The notes: generated by a model not told the origin, from the letters alone. Counted from the first letter of the stretch, positions 16,428 through 25,338 are shown. The stretch is 40,154 nucleotides of DNA from Tissierellia bacterium (GCA_030538075.1 JAUNUQ010000022.1:1-40154), one strand, 5' to 3'. Translations and numbers: made by a program.

Positions 16428-16918
16428 ATTCTTATCTCCTTTAATTCTGATTGATGCCAATCTACTTATATCACTATTATATAGTGTTGTGAGTCAAAAG
16501 ATCATCTCTTTATCAAATATTGCAAATTTCATCAAATCTCTGATCATCTACTATGTTGTAATTAGATCGATGGCATAACTCTATAGAAGATAGGCGGCTT
16601 TTATTCGCGTATAAACATTTCTGTTAGAAAACACATGAATTGTAAAAATCTTTTGTGTATAAGTAAATAGCAAAAAATATCCCAATGCTAGGTTCATTGA
16701 CAAAGCGAGATACACATCATAGAATATATATTGATGGTTTGTTATCACTGCCTAATAGGTTCTCTCTTGAGATATCAGTTGATGAACCGATCTTTATGTC
16801 CGATGATCATGTCCTCTAGATTGGCGGCAGAGTCGTTGGAATGGATGCATAAAAGTGATGAAACCGTTAACATCATGCTGATCATTTCTACAATAGATTA
16901 TTGAAAGGACGTGAAAAA
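16428..16918. other. 491 bp spacer with divergent promoters and asr leader
   Basis: The left end serves the - strand hydrolase and contains the dyad CACTAT-TAT-ATAGTG. The right half has the asr promoter at 16697-16725 and a leader of about 190 nt. A 40-codon ORF (16782-16904, begins MNRSLCPMIM) runs into the asrA ribosome site but has no strong ribosome site of its own. No riboswitch was recognised. Confidence 0.45.
16697..16725 (+). promoter_or_regulatory. Promoter of the asrABC operon
   Basis: TTGACA (16697-16702), 17 bp, TAGAAT (16720-16725): perfect -35, 5/6 -10. It lies about 190 nt before asrA. Regulator sites could not be identified. Confidence 0.65.
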
Positions 16919-17950
16919 ATGGGCTTCATATTCACAAGGGAAGGGGCCGACAAAGCCTTTCGAGAATTATCGAAGGATTATTTATTATATGGTCCGAAAT
17001 GCTATGAAGGTGAATCAGAGTTTTCAGAGCAAGATTCCATTCGATATGGGGAACTGGGTGGGATAAATGATTTGGAACTGCAGAGGAAGAGTCAGTTTTC
17101 ATTTAAAGAAATTGTTATGCCTATCAACGAAACTCTGTTTTTTTACTCCCAGCAGGCTGTTCATGAAGCAGATGCCCCAAACTCTAGAGATACTTTTGTC
17201 TTTCTACGAAGTTGTGATCTACACGCCGTAAAACGATTGGATGCTATCTACTTAGACAATGGACTCACAGAGGACTATTATTACTCAAGGCTACGAGACA
17301 GGGTGAAGTTTATTCTCATCGGCTGTAAAGAGAGCTTTGAGAACTGTTTTTGTGTCGACATGGGGTCTAATCAATCACAAAACTATTCTGCGAGCATCGA
17401 CTGGATCGACGGCAAATTTCATATGGATGTCAAAGATGCCAAACTATACGAGTTCTTAAGTGCCTATGCGGAATCAGAAGGGGAAATTCATCCGCAATTT
17501 GTAACAGAAACCGATAAAAAAGTCATCGTCAATGAATCTGTCGATCCCGAGTATATCATCAATCACGATCTCTGGACGGAATACAACTCCAGATGTATCG
17601 CCTGTGGACGCTGTAATTTCACCTGTCCGACTTGTACATGCTACACGATGGAAGATATTGCCTATGGCGAGAATGTGAAAGCTGGTGAGCGAAGAAGGAG
17701 ATGGGCAGGTTGTATGGTGGATGGATTCACAGATGTCGCTGGCGGTGAAGCGTACCGTAGAAAATATGGAGAGCGCATGCGCTTTAAAGCGCTTCACAAA
17801 GTCTATGATTTTAAAAAGAGACAGGGTTACCACATGTGCACCGGCTGTGGACGCTGTGACGATGCCTGCCCCGAATACATCAGTTTTTCATCAACCATCA
17901 ACAAGATCAACGAGGCCATGTTAGAGGTGAGTGCAAATGACGAAAAATAA
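16919..17950 (+). CDS. asrA: Anaerobic sulfite reductase subunit A
   Basis: Iron-sulfur electron-transfer subunit of the NADH-dependent sulfite reductase that makes sulfide. ATG 16919 has AAAGGA 9 nt upstream; the in-frame TTG at 16901 overlaps that site. The 343-residue protein has two [4Fe-4S] ferredoxin-like clusters in its C-terminal part: CIACGRCNFTCPTC from about residue 226 and CTGCGRCDDACPEY from about residue 307. The N-terminal region matches the family (FLRSCDLHAVKRLD, with Cys residues in GCKESFENCFC). It overlaps asrB by 14 nt, so the subunits are made together. Length and motif order are normal. Confidence 0.96.
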   Translation: MGFIFTREGADKAFRELSKDYLLYGPKCYEGESEFSEQDSIRYGELGGINDLELQRKSQFSFKEIVMPINETLFFYSQQAVHEADAPNSRDTFVFLRSCDLHAVKRLDAIYLDNGLTEDYYYSRLRDRVKFILIGCKESFENCFCVDMGSNQSQNYSASIDWIDGKFHMDVKDAKLYEFLSAYAESEGEIHPQFVTETDKKVIVNESVDPEYIINHDLWTEYNSRCIACGRCNFTCPTCTCYTMEDIAYGENVKAGERRRRWAGCMVDGFTDVAGGEAYRRKYGERMRFKALHKVYDFKKRQGYHMCTGCGRCDDACPEYISFSSTINKINEAMLEVSANDEK

Positions 17951-18734
17951 TGAATACCTCCCCTTTTCTTCAGAGATATTAGATGTCATCAAACATACGG
18001 ATTTTGAATACACCTTTCGAATGCGTTTTGATGGCGAGTCAAAGCCAGGGCAGTTTTTCGAAGTCTCATTGCCCAAATATGGTGAAGCACCGATCTCGAT
18101 TTCTGGTATTGACGAAGGGGTAATAGATTTAACCATACGAAAAGTTGGAAAAGTGACGGATGAGGTTTTTGAACACTATATCGGCGATCACCTGTTTATG
18201 CGAGGACCCTATGGCAATGGTTTCGACGTAGATAACTATAAGGGCAAGGAATTGGTTGTCATAGCAGGTGGAACAGGACTGTCCCCCGTTAGAGGAGTGA
18301 TTGAATACTTCTGGAGACATCCCGACGAAGTGCAGAGATTGACTTTGATCTGCGGCTGTCGAACGCCACAGGACATCCTGTTTTATGAAGACCAAAAACG
18401 CTGGAACGAAACCCATGATGTCACTTTGACGGTGGATATCAACACCTGTGGATTTGATTGCGAAGAGGGGATGGTCACGAAGCATATCCCACTGCTGGAG
18501 ATGAGGGATGTCTCTAAGGCTATGGCCATTGTCGTTGGCCCACCACTGATGATGAAGTTCAGTATTATCGAATTGGAGAAACTCGGTTTTGTTGAAGAGA
18601 ATATATGGGTCAGCTACGAGCGAAAAATGTGCTGTGGAATTGGAAAATGCGGTCATTGCAGAATTTTAGACACCTATATCTGCGTGGATGGGCCCGTATT
18701 TAATTATGTTGAAGGAAAGCATTTAATAGACTGA
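17937..18734 (+). CDS. asrB: Anaerobic sulfite reductase subunit B (flavin/NADH)
   Basis: The NAD(P)H-oxidising flavoprotein subunit that feeds electrons to AsrA and AsrC. ATG 17937 has GAGG upstream and lies inside the end of asrA. The 265-residue protein follows the ferredoxin-NADP reductase fold: an N-terminal FAD barrel (with TFRMRFDG and PGQFFEV), the nucleotide-binding GGTGLSPVRG near 110-119, CGCRTPQDILFY, and a C-terminal iron-sulfur cysteine set CCGIGKCGHC near 232-241 plus a later Cys in YICVDGPVF. Eleven bases separate it from asrC. All expected motifs are present. Confidence 0.96.
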   Translation: MTKNNEYLPFSSEILDVIKHTDFEYTFRMRFDGESKPGQFFEVSLPKYGEAPISISGIDEGVIDLTIRKVGKVTDEVFEHYIGDHLFMRGPYGNGFDVDNYKGKELVVIAGGTGLSPVRGVIEYFWRHPDEVQRLTLICGCRTPQDILFYEDQKRWNETHDVTLTVDINTCGFDCEEGMVTKHIPLLEMRDVSKAMAIVVGPPLMMKFSIIELEKLGFVEENIWVSYERKMCCGIGKCGHCRILDTYICVDGPVFNYVEGKHLID

Positions 18735-18745
18735 GGAGGAACCTT

Positions 18746-19732
18746 ATGAGCTTGGATTTACACACTGGGAAATTACGGAAAAACGCTTTTCGTGTGACTA
18801 GCAAGAGGAATCTCGGAGCGATTCGAATTCGGGTTCCAGGCGGACATATCTCCGGCCGTTTATTAGGAGAAGTACAACGAATCGCAGATACTTATGGCAA
18901 CGGAGAAGTACACATCACCTCGAGACAAGGATTTGAAGTCTTAGGAATACCCTTTGATAAGATGAACGAGGTCAATAAGGCTCTCCAACCGCTAATCGAC
19001 GAGTTAGATATCAACCAAGAACATCGAGAGAAAGGCTATCAATCCTCTGGTACGCGAAACATTACCGCTTGTATCGGCAACCGCGTCTGCCCTTATGGTT
19101 GTTATGAGACGACGGGTTTTGCACAGCGAATGGAGAAGGCCGTCTTTCCCCATGATCTGCATTTTAAAATCGCCTTTACCGGTTGTCCCAATGACTGCGG
19201 AAAGGTGCGCATGCATGATTTTGGGATCCTGGGGATGACCGAACCGCAATTTGATTCAAACCGCTGTGTCGGTTGTGGAGCTTGCGAAAAATACTGTCGC
19301 AATAAATCGGTCCAAGCGATCAAAATGGAGAATTATCGGCCTGTCAGAGATGAGGAAAAGTGCATCGGTTGCGGCGTATGCGTTGTCTATTGCCCCATGC
19401 GCGCATGGAAGCGCAGCAAAGAGAAATACTATCGATTGACTCTATTTGGACGAACTGGAAAGGTCAATCCTCGATTGGGACAAGATTTTATAAAATTCAT
19501 TGATGAGCGCAGTATTATTAAGATTGTCAAAAATACCTATGACTATGTAGAAGAGTATATCAGTCCAGATGCTCCCGCCAGAAAGGAGCATATCGGCTAT
19601 ATCGTAGACAGAACCGGCTTTGAAGAATATGTGAAGTGGGTGCTGAAAGGCGTTCAATTGCCAAAGAAAGCCATCGTCTATCATCCAATGTATTGGACGG
19701 GACCTTCCTATAAACCGATGACGAAAGATTAA
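18746..19732 (+). CDS. asrC: Anaerobic sulfite reductase subunit C (siroheme)
   Basis: Catalytic siroheme-[4Fe-4S] subunit that reduces sulfite to sulfide with six electrons. The 328-residue protein has the sulfite/nitrite reductase N-terminal half-domain (HITSRQGFEV near 56-65). The siroheme-cluster cysteines are C109 and C115 (CIGNRVC) and C147 and C151 (CPNDC). Two inserted ferredoxin clusters follow: C174/177/180/184 and C206/209/212/216. This order is diagnostic for AsrC rather than assimilatory CysI. A GGAGGA ribosome site precedes ATG 18746. A strong hairpin after the stop suggests that the core operon can end here. Confidence 0.96.
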   Translation: MSLDLHTGKLRKNAFRVTSKRNLGAIRIRVPGGHISGRLLGEVQRIADTYGNGEVHITSRQGFEVLGIPFDKMNEVNKALQPLIDELDINQEHREKGYQSSGTRNITACIGNRVCPYGCYETTGFAQRMEKAVFPHDLHFKIAFTGCPNDCGKVRMHDFGILGMTEPQFDSNRCVGCGACEKYCRNKSVQAIKMENYRPVRDEEKCIGCGVCVVYCPMRAWKRSKEKYYRLTLFGRTGKVNPRLGQDFIKFIDERSIIKIVKNTYDYVEEYISPDAPARKEHIGYIVDRTGFEEYVKWVLKGVQLPKKAIVYHPMYWTGPSYKPMTKD

Positions 19733-19739
19733 GGCATCC

Positions 19740-19774
19740 GAGAAACAGAACTTAAGCATTACGTTCTGTTTCTC
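19740..19774 (+). terminator. Hairpin after asrC
   Basis: A 12 bp perfect stem, GAGAAACAGAAC (19740-19751) with GTTCTGTTTCTC (19763-19774), loop 11 nt. The following TATTTC is weakly T-rich, so partial readthrough into the transporter is possible. Confidence 0.65.
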
Positions 19775-19823
19775 TATTTCGACTTACTCAGTTCACTATG
19801 AACCAGATAGGAGGGTGGAGACT

Positions 19824-19895
19824 TTGTTCACCTATGATTGTTGGCTCTGTGGACTAAAAAGGAGCAAATATGCGCAAAGAAGTAGATTCTCATGA
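19824..19895 (+). CDS. Very short ORF with CxxC, doubtful
   Basis: A TTG-initiated 23-codon reading preceded by GGAGGG. It contains CWLCG and stops at 19893-19895, inside the next small ORF in another frame. It could be a leader peptide for the following genes, but it is too short to trust. Confidence 0.2.
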   Translation: MFTYDCWLCGLKRSKYAQRSRFS

Positions 19896-19989
19896 GCTCT
19901 TGACCTATAACCATCGTATTATTGATCGCTATCACATCTTATTGAATTCGCGTCTGGCATTTCGATTTGAAAGGGGTGGTGGGCAGTGA
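19870..19989 (+). CDS. Small 39-residue protein, coupled to the TDT transporter gene
   Basis: ATG 19870 has AAAAAGGAG 5 nt upstream, one of the better ribosome sites in the window. The 39-residue product (begins MRKEVDSHELL, ends RGGGQ) is basic and has no membrane segment or family match I know. Its TGA overlaps the GTG of the transporter gene (GTGA), a classic coupling arrangement. It may be a regulatory leader peptide or a small subunit. Conservation across relatives would decide. Confidence 0.45.
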   Translation: MRKEVDSHELLTYNHRIIDRYHILLNSRLAFRFERGGGQ

Positions 19990-20948
19990 AAACTATAAAC
20001 TGGATACGACTTAAGGACATTCCCGTGCCTGTGTTGCCAACCTTGGTTGGATTCATGACCTTATCGAATATCTATGGCAGCATGGGTTTTATTATGATAC
20101 GGCATATCACTATGATCCTCTCCACATTCGTTTGGCTATTATATGTATTGAAGATCCTCAGACATAGAGATGTCTGTCTTGAGGAGTACAGCCAGACTGT
20201 ACCTGGTAGTTTGCATGCCGGGTTTACCCTGTCAATGATGCTCCTAGGTAGCTATTATGTCGATACCGTTTACCATCTAGGCAAAATGCTTTGGTCATTC
20301 GGGTTGGGTCTTCATATCCTCCATATCTTGGTATTCACCTATCGGAATGTCATTACAAATCGGAATATCGTCTCCTTTGTACCCTCCTGGTTTATTACTT
20401 ATAATGGAATAATGGTTTCGGTGGTGGTCGGTGGACAAATGAACGAACCAATCATTTGTAAGATCTTGACTTATTATAGCATTGGTATCTATTCGATTTT
20501 GCTGCCCATCATGATCTACCGATTGGTAAGGGTTCCGATCCCAAAGGCAATGGTTCATACCCAGCCCATCATTCTGGCACCCTGTAGCTTGTCACTCGTT
20601 TCCTATTTTAATACAATGGAGAATCCAAATGTCCCATTGGTCTATGCTCTCTACTTGGCTGTGTTCTTATCGGTCTGCTTTGTGATTCTGAAGCTGCCAC
20701 AGTTCTTTGCCTTTGACTTTACACCCGCCTTCGCCGGTATGACTTTTCCCATGGCGATAGGCACCGTAGCCACGGGAAGAATGGTCGGCTTTTTAGAGAC
20801 TCAAGGACAATTAAAGCTTATGGCTTGGTTGGACCAATTTCAAGGGTTTCAGCTCTATCTGACCACGATGATCATCGCTTATGTTGTCTTGCAGTTTTTG
20901 ATTCTCTTTACTGGTCAAAAAGAGCGTATCCGTGCCAAATACCCTTAG
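19986..20948 (+). CDS. TDT-family (TehA/SLAC1-like) membrane transporter
   Basis: A 320-residue integral membrane protein with about ten hydrophobic helices. Family features include PVPVLPTLVGFMTLSN at 12-27, FVPSWFITYNGI around 130-141, and the late helix with PAFAGMTFPMAIG near 249-261, whose Phe-rich pattern is typical of this channel-like fold. Members carry C4-dicarboxylates, tellurite or, in fungal Ssu1, sulfite. Position directly after asrABC makes sulfite or a related sulfur anion a reasonable guess, but this is inference. It starts at GTG 19986, overlapping a small upstream ORF by 4 nt. Confidence 0.88.
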   Translation: MKTINWIRLKDIPVPVLPTLVGFMTLSNIYGSMGFIMIRHITMILSTFVWLLYVLKILRHRDVCLEEYSQTVPGSLHAGFTLSMMLLGSYYVDTVYHLGKMLWSFGLGLHILHILVFTYRNVITNRNIVSFVPSWFITYNGIMVSVVVGGQMNEPIICKILTYYSIGIYSILLPIMIYRLVRVPIPKAMVHTQPIILAPCSLSLVSYFNTMENPNVPLVYALYLAVFLSVCFVILKLPQFFAFDFTPAFAGMTFPMAIGTVATGRMVGFLETQGQLKLMAWLDQFQGFQLYLTTMIIAYVVLQFLILFTGQKERIRAKYP

Positions 20949-20993
20949 GATTGAATATTGGTTCCCTTATAGTGACGGGGATTTTGGGCAAAT

Positions 20994-21040
20994 AAAAACA
21001 GGGAGGATGGCTGTATTGCTGCCAATATCCCTGTTTTTTT
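20994..21040. terminator. Bidirectional terminator
   Basis: AAAAACAGGGA (20994-21004) pairs with TCCCTGTTTTT (21028-21038), 11 bp, with seven Ts on the + strand and an A/T tract serving the - strand. It lies between the convergent TDT transporter and degV genes. Confidence 0.85.
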
Positions 21041-21063
21041 ACCTGCTATTTAGGCATTAAATC

Positions 21064-21915
21064 TCAGTATTCTATTCCCACGATGCCTACGGCGCCGGGG
21101 CCTCCATGACAGGCGATGACAGCGCCTGCATCGATCCATTCAAACTGCTTCACTCCATGGGATTTTACGATCTCTTCAATGTCCAATCTATACTCCTCTG
21201 AAAGGCCATGGACTTTTATTAATCGGATGAAATCGCGGTTGAGATTGAAACGCTGGAAGAAATCTTCGATCATCTTCTTGTAAACGGACTTGAAATTGCC
21301 TCGATATTTCTTTCCGGCAACGAGATAACCGTCCTTGAGATCGATGGAAGGGAAGATCTTTAAGAGCATCGCTCCTAAATACGATGCATTCGAAATTCTC
21401 CCACCTGCTTTTAGATAGAGCAAGGTCTGGGGTAGAAAGACAAAGCGAGTGCGCTCCCTGACATCCTCAACAAAGGCGATGATTTCTTCGGCTGTCGCAT
21501 CTGGATGCTCTTCAATAAATTCCGCTGCAGAGAGGACGATATTCGTCAAGCCTACAGTACAATTCTTTGAATCGATCAGATGGACATTTGGAAAATCCCG
21601 AGCGGCAATTTTTGCAGAGCTGAAGGAGACGGTGGTCACTGATGAATAGGCGATATAGATGATTTCACAGCCGGGATAATCTCGATTGATCGCTTGGAAT
21701 ACTTCCGCAAAATCATTGGGTGTGGATCCAGATGTCGTGGGAAGGACTTTGTGTTTCTCATAATAATCGAAGACATCAGCTGCCTTGATATCAGAATCAT
21801 CATAGGTTTCATCACCAAAAGACACATGCATTTGGACGATTTTTATATTGTATCGATCAATATACTCCTGTGGCATATCCGATCCGGTTTCCGTAACTAA
21901 GATAAATTTCTTCAT
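21064..21915 (-). CDS. DegV family protein (fatty acid-binding)
   Basis: A 283-residue cytosolic DegV-fold protein that binds a fatty acid; some homologues (FakB) present it to the kinase FakA. Family marks: LVTETGSDMPQEYI at the N-terminus, VSFGDETYDD near 32-41, PTTSGSTPNDF near 59-69 (Ser/Thr ligand-binding loop), DSKNCTVGL near 116-124, and LYLKAGGRIS near 166-175. The C-terminus contains ACHGGPGAVGI, the carboxylate-binding His/Gly loop. GGAGG lies 5 nt before ATG 21915. Monocistronic. Whether it serves FakA cannot be judged here. Confidence 0.94.
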   Translation of the reverse strand: MKKFILVTETGSDMPQEYIDRYNIKIVQMHVSFGDETYDDSDIKAADVFDYYEKHKVLPTTSGSTPNDFAEVFQAINRDYPGCEIIYIAYSSVTTVSFSSAKIAARDFPNVHLIDSKNCTVGLTNIVLSAAEFIEEHPDATAEEIIAFVEDVRERTRFVFLPQTLLYLKAGGRISNASYLGAMLLKIFPSIDLKDGYLVAGKKYRGNFKSVYKKMIEDFFQRFNLNRDFIRLIKVHGLSEEYRLDIEEIVKSHGVKQFEWIDAGAVIACHGGPGAVGIVGIEY

Positions 21916-22398
21916 CTTTCCTCCTTATGAGTACCCTGTAGGCGAGCATGTAGTTTGGGCTTCTAAATAAATATATATTTATGCAAGTATATCATATAAT
22001 TCTGGTAATTAATACTGAAATATTTTTATCAAGTATTGAGGATTTTATAATCTAGGTCTCCTTGCATAGAATACGTCGGCAGACAAGTCAATGATTTATT
22101 TGTGAAATACAAGCCGCTAACCAAGACTTCGAGTCCATCATACTCCCAAAGCTCCCCTGAAATGATCTGAGTGGTAAAGAAGGGGATGATTATGAATATA
22201 ATGGAAGGTCGAGAACATCCACCTTCGATCGATGATATTCGCGGAGTGAGTCTTTCAATTAATAATCTTATAGAGCAAAAAATTAGAGCATATAGTTATA
22301 CATAAGGCTATATGCTCTTTCCTTTAGGAGGATTATTTTTTATATTTTGACGATTTTAAATAAATGGTTGCAATCATTTCACTTGTTCGGTGACCGAT
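21916..22398. other. 483 bp intergenic with small ORF and hairpin
   Basis: The left part should hold the degV promoter, which I could not define. A 37-codon + strand ORF (22192-22305, begins MNIMEGREHPPSIDD) has a weak AAGGGG ribosome site and ends inside the hairpin at 22285-22318. It is listed as uncertain rather than a gene. Confidence 0.4.
22285..22318. terminator. Hairpin sharing its stem with the 8.6 kb element
   Basis: AGAGCATATAG (22285-22295) pairs perfectly with CTATATGCTCT (22308-22318), loop 12 nt. The stem is identical to the core of copy 1 at 8653-8701; the flanks differ. It lies downstream of the - strand nucleoside hydrolase, as a terminator would. Confidence 0.6.
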
Positions 22399-23334
22399 CT
22401 AATCCTCGTAGCGCTTAACTCCTTCGGCAACCATATCCCAGAAGGCGGACAATTGAATGCCTTTGCCTACTTTACAGTTTGCAGGTAGACCAAGGCTGTT
22501 GTTTTCATCGCAGACAGATCTGCCATAGCAAGGACCGCGATTGATGTCGATCTGCACATGCATGTCCTGGGTTGTGAATAGCTCTGGAGCGATCAGGTAG
22601 GCGATACAGGTCACATCATGAACTGGACCGGCCTCCAATCCAAAAGCCTCTTGCTGCGATTTCAGAGTGAAACGCATGATGTCACCAAAGAGCTTTCCAG
22701 CTTTATTCCCAATGGCTTCCATCCTATCAATGATGTCCTGTGTACAGATCGTTTGATTTGTCAGGTCAAGCCCCATCATGGTGAGCTTTGCACCACTGGT
22801 AAATACCACATGGGCTGCTTCTGGGTCCGCAAAGAAATTAAATTCGGCAGAAGGTGTAAAATTGCCTGCACCATATGCACCGCCCATCATGACGATCTCT
22901 TGGATCTTTGGTATGATATTTGGCTCTAAACGCATTGCCATCGCAATATTCGTCAAGGGTCCTATCGGCACGAGGACGATGTCTTTGTCGCTTGCCATTA
23001 GGGTTCTGATGATATATTGAACGGCGTGTTCCTGCTGTGTTTCTGTCTTCAAGGGACCAAAGACGGGTCCGTCAAGGCCGGTCTCGCCATGCACCTGATC
23101 TGCTACTACCTGCTCTCGCACTAGGGGGAGAGACATTCCCCTGTAGACGGGAATGTCCAAATTGAGGTATTCACATACATGTAGCGCATTTGTCGTGATT
23201 TTGTCTAAGGTCTGATTTCCCGCTACCGTTGTTATTCCCAGCAAATCGATTGCAGGATGTCTTCCCGCAAGCAAGATGGCGATCGCATCGTCATGACCCG
23301 GATCGCAGTCCAAAATAATTTTTGTCTTTTTCAT
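22399..23334 (-). CDS. Inosine-uridine-type nucleoside hydrolase
   Basis: Cleaves ribonucleosides to base and ribose for purine or pyrimidine salvage. ATG 23334 is chosen because AAGGAG lies upstream at normal spacing; the in-frame ATG at 23352 overlaps that site. The 311-residue protein has the calcium-binding DCDPGHDDA near residues 9-17, TTVAGN near 35-40, [10 protein letters not shown] near 149-158, and the late catalytic His in GPVHDV near 235-240. These define the IUNH family; the exact base preference is not evident. Its presence beside the de novo purine operon links salvage and synthesis functionally, though transcription is separate. Confidence 0.94.
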   Translation of the reverse strand: MKKTKIILDCDPGHDDAIAILLAGRHPAIDLLGITTVAGNQTLDKITTNALHVCEYLNLDIPVYRGMSLPLVREQVVADQVHGETGLDGPVFGPLKTETQQEHAVQYIIRTLMASDKDIVLVPIGPLTNIAMAMRLEPNIIPKIQEIVMMGGAYGAGNFTPSAEFNFFADPEAAHVVFTSGAKLTMMGLDLTNQTICTQDIIDRMEAIGNKAGKLFGDIMRFTLKSQQEAFGLEAGPVHDVTCIAYLIAPELFTTQDMHVQIDINRGPCYGRSVCDENNSLGLPANCKVGKGIQLSAFWDMVAEGVKRYED

Positions 23335-23455
23335 ATTTGGGCTCCTTTTCATTCGTTTGTTATATAGAGTATACCCGAATTTTGAAGAGATGGAATAGGG
23401 AAAATGGATAGGATTCAGGTATTTCGAATAGGCAGATTAGAATCCCGCTCTGACA

Positions 23456-23488
23456 TCAAAAAACAGGTAAAGGAAGAGATCCCTTACC
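23456..23488 (-). terminator. Terminator of the pyrophosphatase gene
   Basis: Read on the - strand: GGTAAGGGA pairs with TCCTTTACC (23480-23488 with 23466-23474, one G-T), followed by TGTTTTTT. It lies 12 nt after the stop. Confidence 0.8.
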
Positions 23489-23499
23489 CGTTGGTTATT

Positions 23500-25149
23500 C
23501 TATACCAAACCCCTCGCGGCATTAATCGCCTGATGCAATTTGGGTACCAGCTGTTTCTTTCTAGACAACAGTCCCTTTGCGATAAAAGTATGGTTGACGA
23601 TTTGCGTGTCGAAGGCCTCTGCGATCTCCTTCGCATAATCTCCAGTCACCATGACCTCGCTGAGTTCTTGGAAGATATCCGTCAGGATTACGACAAAGGT
23701 GCGCTCGCCCTTTTCGATTCGCAGCTCCTCCATTTCCTCTAGCAGATCATCATGGATGCTCTCCATATGGTCTAGGTTGGTGGTGAAGACTTGAGCGACG
23801 CGGATGGGCTCACCCTCGATCATAAACTGCTTCACATCTCCATTAAGCAGATCTGCGATCTTTCTGTTCTCCAAGCTGGTGCCCGCCTTAAACATCTCCT
23901 CTGCAAACTGCTCCGGTTGTATGCCGGCAATTTTGGTGAGTCGATCGAGCATCAGCCGGTCCTCATTGGTGGAGGTGGGGGAACGGAAGTACAGGGTGTC
24001 AGAGATGATGGCTGCAGCTAAAATACCTGCGATCTCCCTGGGGGGACGAACTCCAGATTCAAAGTACATCTTAGAGATGATTGTGCTCGTAGATCCAACG
24101 GCTTCGTTTCGAAAATAGACGGGACCATCTGTTGAGATATTGGCAACCCTGTGATGGTCTATGATCTCAACGATATCTGCCGTGTCGATGTCATCCACAG
24201 ATTGATTGCGTTCATTGTGATCGACGAGGATCAGTTTTTTCCTCTTCCCTGAGATCAGATGATATCTGGAGACATTGCCTATGACTCTGTTTTGATGGTT
24301 AAGTACAGGATAAGAACGAAACCGGGTGTTGGCCATCGTCGTGCGCACTTCGTCGATATAATCATCCAAGCTGAAGGAGACGATCCCCTCCGTTGACATG
24401 ACATAGGATACGGGGACGGCTTGGGGCAATAGTCTGGCACACATAAAGGAGGAGAATTCCGTCGTCAATATGGTAACATTCTTCTGTTTCGCTCTCGCCA
24501 ATATCTCCTCGTTCATATCGGAACCGCCACAGAGGATCAAAATGGACACATCTCGTTCGATGGCATCTAGCTGTGCATCTTCTCGGTCACCTACGATGAC
24601 AATATCCCCAGCTCCAATTCCATCGCCTAGGGTATCGGGACGCATGGCAAAGACGGTCATTCGGCCATCTGGCTTACGGATGGTCTCTGGTCGAAAGAGG
24701 ACTTTACCAGAGATGACTTCAAGGATGTTCTCGATGGGAGTGCCCGAACGCCCCAGAACACGGTCATCCCAAACTTCCATATAACAGGAGTTGATGTCCG
24801 TCAAGCTGACGATTCCCAGTAGATTTTCATCATAGTCCACAGTGGGTAGGTCGTTGTTGTGATTGGCTTCGATTATGGAAAGGGCCTTGTTTAGGGAGAT
24901 GTCTGGCGTAATAGCATTGGCGTCGTCCATGTCCAAGTCACGGACCTGTGGTTTCATCGTGTCTTTGAAACGAGGAGGCTGGACGCCAAAATACTCCAAT
25001 ACGAACTGCGTCTCCTGATTGAGATCCCCAAGCCGAATTGCTTCGGCATTTTCGCCTCGACGGTTCTTTAGTTCCGCGTAGGCAATTGCAGCACAGATGG
25101 AGTCTGTATCCGGATTCTTATGACCGGTAATATACAATTTCTCTTTCAT
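23500..25149 (-). CDS. ppaC: Manganese-dependent inorganic pyrophosphatase with CBS-DRTGG insert
   Basis: Family II pyrophosphatase that pulls biosynthetic reactions by destroying PPi. ATG 25149 has GAAGGAAGG upstream; the TTG at 25164 lies before that site. At 549 residues it is far longer than plain PpaC (~310) because a regulatory insert divides the DHH domain. Order: GHKNPDTDS (7-15) metal site; CBS motif (VRDLDMDDA...GIVSLTDIN); a DRTGG-type domain; a second CBS motif (SYPVLN...NVSRYHLIS); then VDHNE and IDHHR metal sites; and the C-terminal DHHA2 part with SRKKQ for PPi binding. In characterised relatives adenine nucleotides bind the CBS pair. Divergent from the purine operon, whose PurF releases PPi. 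Confidence 0.95.
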   Translation of the reverse strand: MKEKLYITGHKNPDTDSICAAIAYAELKNRRGENAEAIRLGDLNQETQFVLEYFGVQPPRFKDTMKPQVRDLDMDDANAITPDISLNKALSIIEANHNNDLPTVDYDENLLGIVSLTDINSCYMEVWDDRVLGRSGTPIENILEVISGKVLFRPETIRKPDGRMTVFAMRPDTLGDGIGAGDIVIVGDREDAQLDAIERDVSILILCGGSDMNEEILARAKQKNVTILTTEFSSFMCARLLPQAVPVSYVMSTEGIVSFSLDDYIDEVRTTMANTRFRSYPVLNHQNRVIGNVSRYHLISGKRKKLILVDHNERNQSVDDIDTADIVEIIDHHRVANISTDGPVYFRNEAVGSTSTIISKMYFESGVRPPREIAGILAAAIISDTLYFRSPTSTNEDRLMLDRLTKIAGIQPEQFAEEMFKAGTSLENRKIADLLNGDVKQFMIEGEPIRVAQVFTTNLDHMESIHDDLLEEMEELRIEKGERTFVVILTDIFQELSEVMVTGDYAKEIAEAFDTQIVNHTFIAKGLLSRKKQLVPKLHQAINAARGLV

Positions 25150-25178
25150 AATACCTTCCTTCAATTACTTAAACTAAT

Positions 25179-25207
25179 AGTATCATATTCTGCCTTCCCT
25201 GTGTAAA
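25179..25207 (-). promoter_or_regulatory. Promoter of ppaC
   Basis: On the - strand, TTTACA (25202-25207), 17 bp, GATACT (25179-25184). It lies about 30 nt before the ATG. Confidence 0.5.
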
Positions 25208-25276
25208 AAAATGGATTTCTGACGTTATTTTTTGCAATGAAAACACTCCTTCACGATGGTCTTTGATCTATTTCGA

Positions 25277-25306
25277 TAGACTGGAGTTCTTTTCTTATGG
25301 TATTAT
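25277..25306 (+). promoter_or_regulatory. Candidate promoter of the purine operon
   Basis: TAGACT (25277-25282), 18 bp, TATTAT (25301-25306), about 33 nt before purE. No PurR box or purine riboswitch was recognised in the 190 bp shared with ppaC. Confidence 0.4.
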
Positions 25307-25338
25307 TAGGTTGATAAACAAAAAGGGGGGAGTTTAGC

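Noticed and set aside
16911-16921. GTG at 16911 as the asrA start
   Set aside because: It is out of frame with asrA; ATG 16919 has a proper AAAGGA site.
18129-18656. 175-codon open frame on the - strand
   Set aside because: It is fully antisense to asrB, which has all its expected motifs.
23404-23742. 112-codon + strand ORF
   Set aside because: It overlaps the ppaC terminator and is antisense to the ppaC 3' end; no family match.
25165-25338. Purine riboswitch or PurR box before purE
   Set aside because: I looked for the conserved purine-aptamer core and for PurR-type boxes and saw neither.
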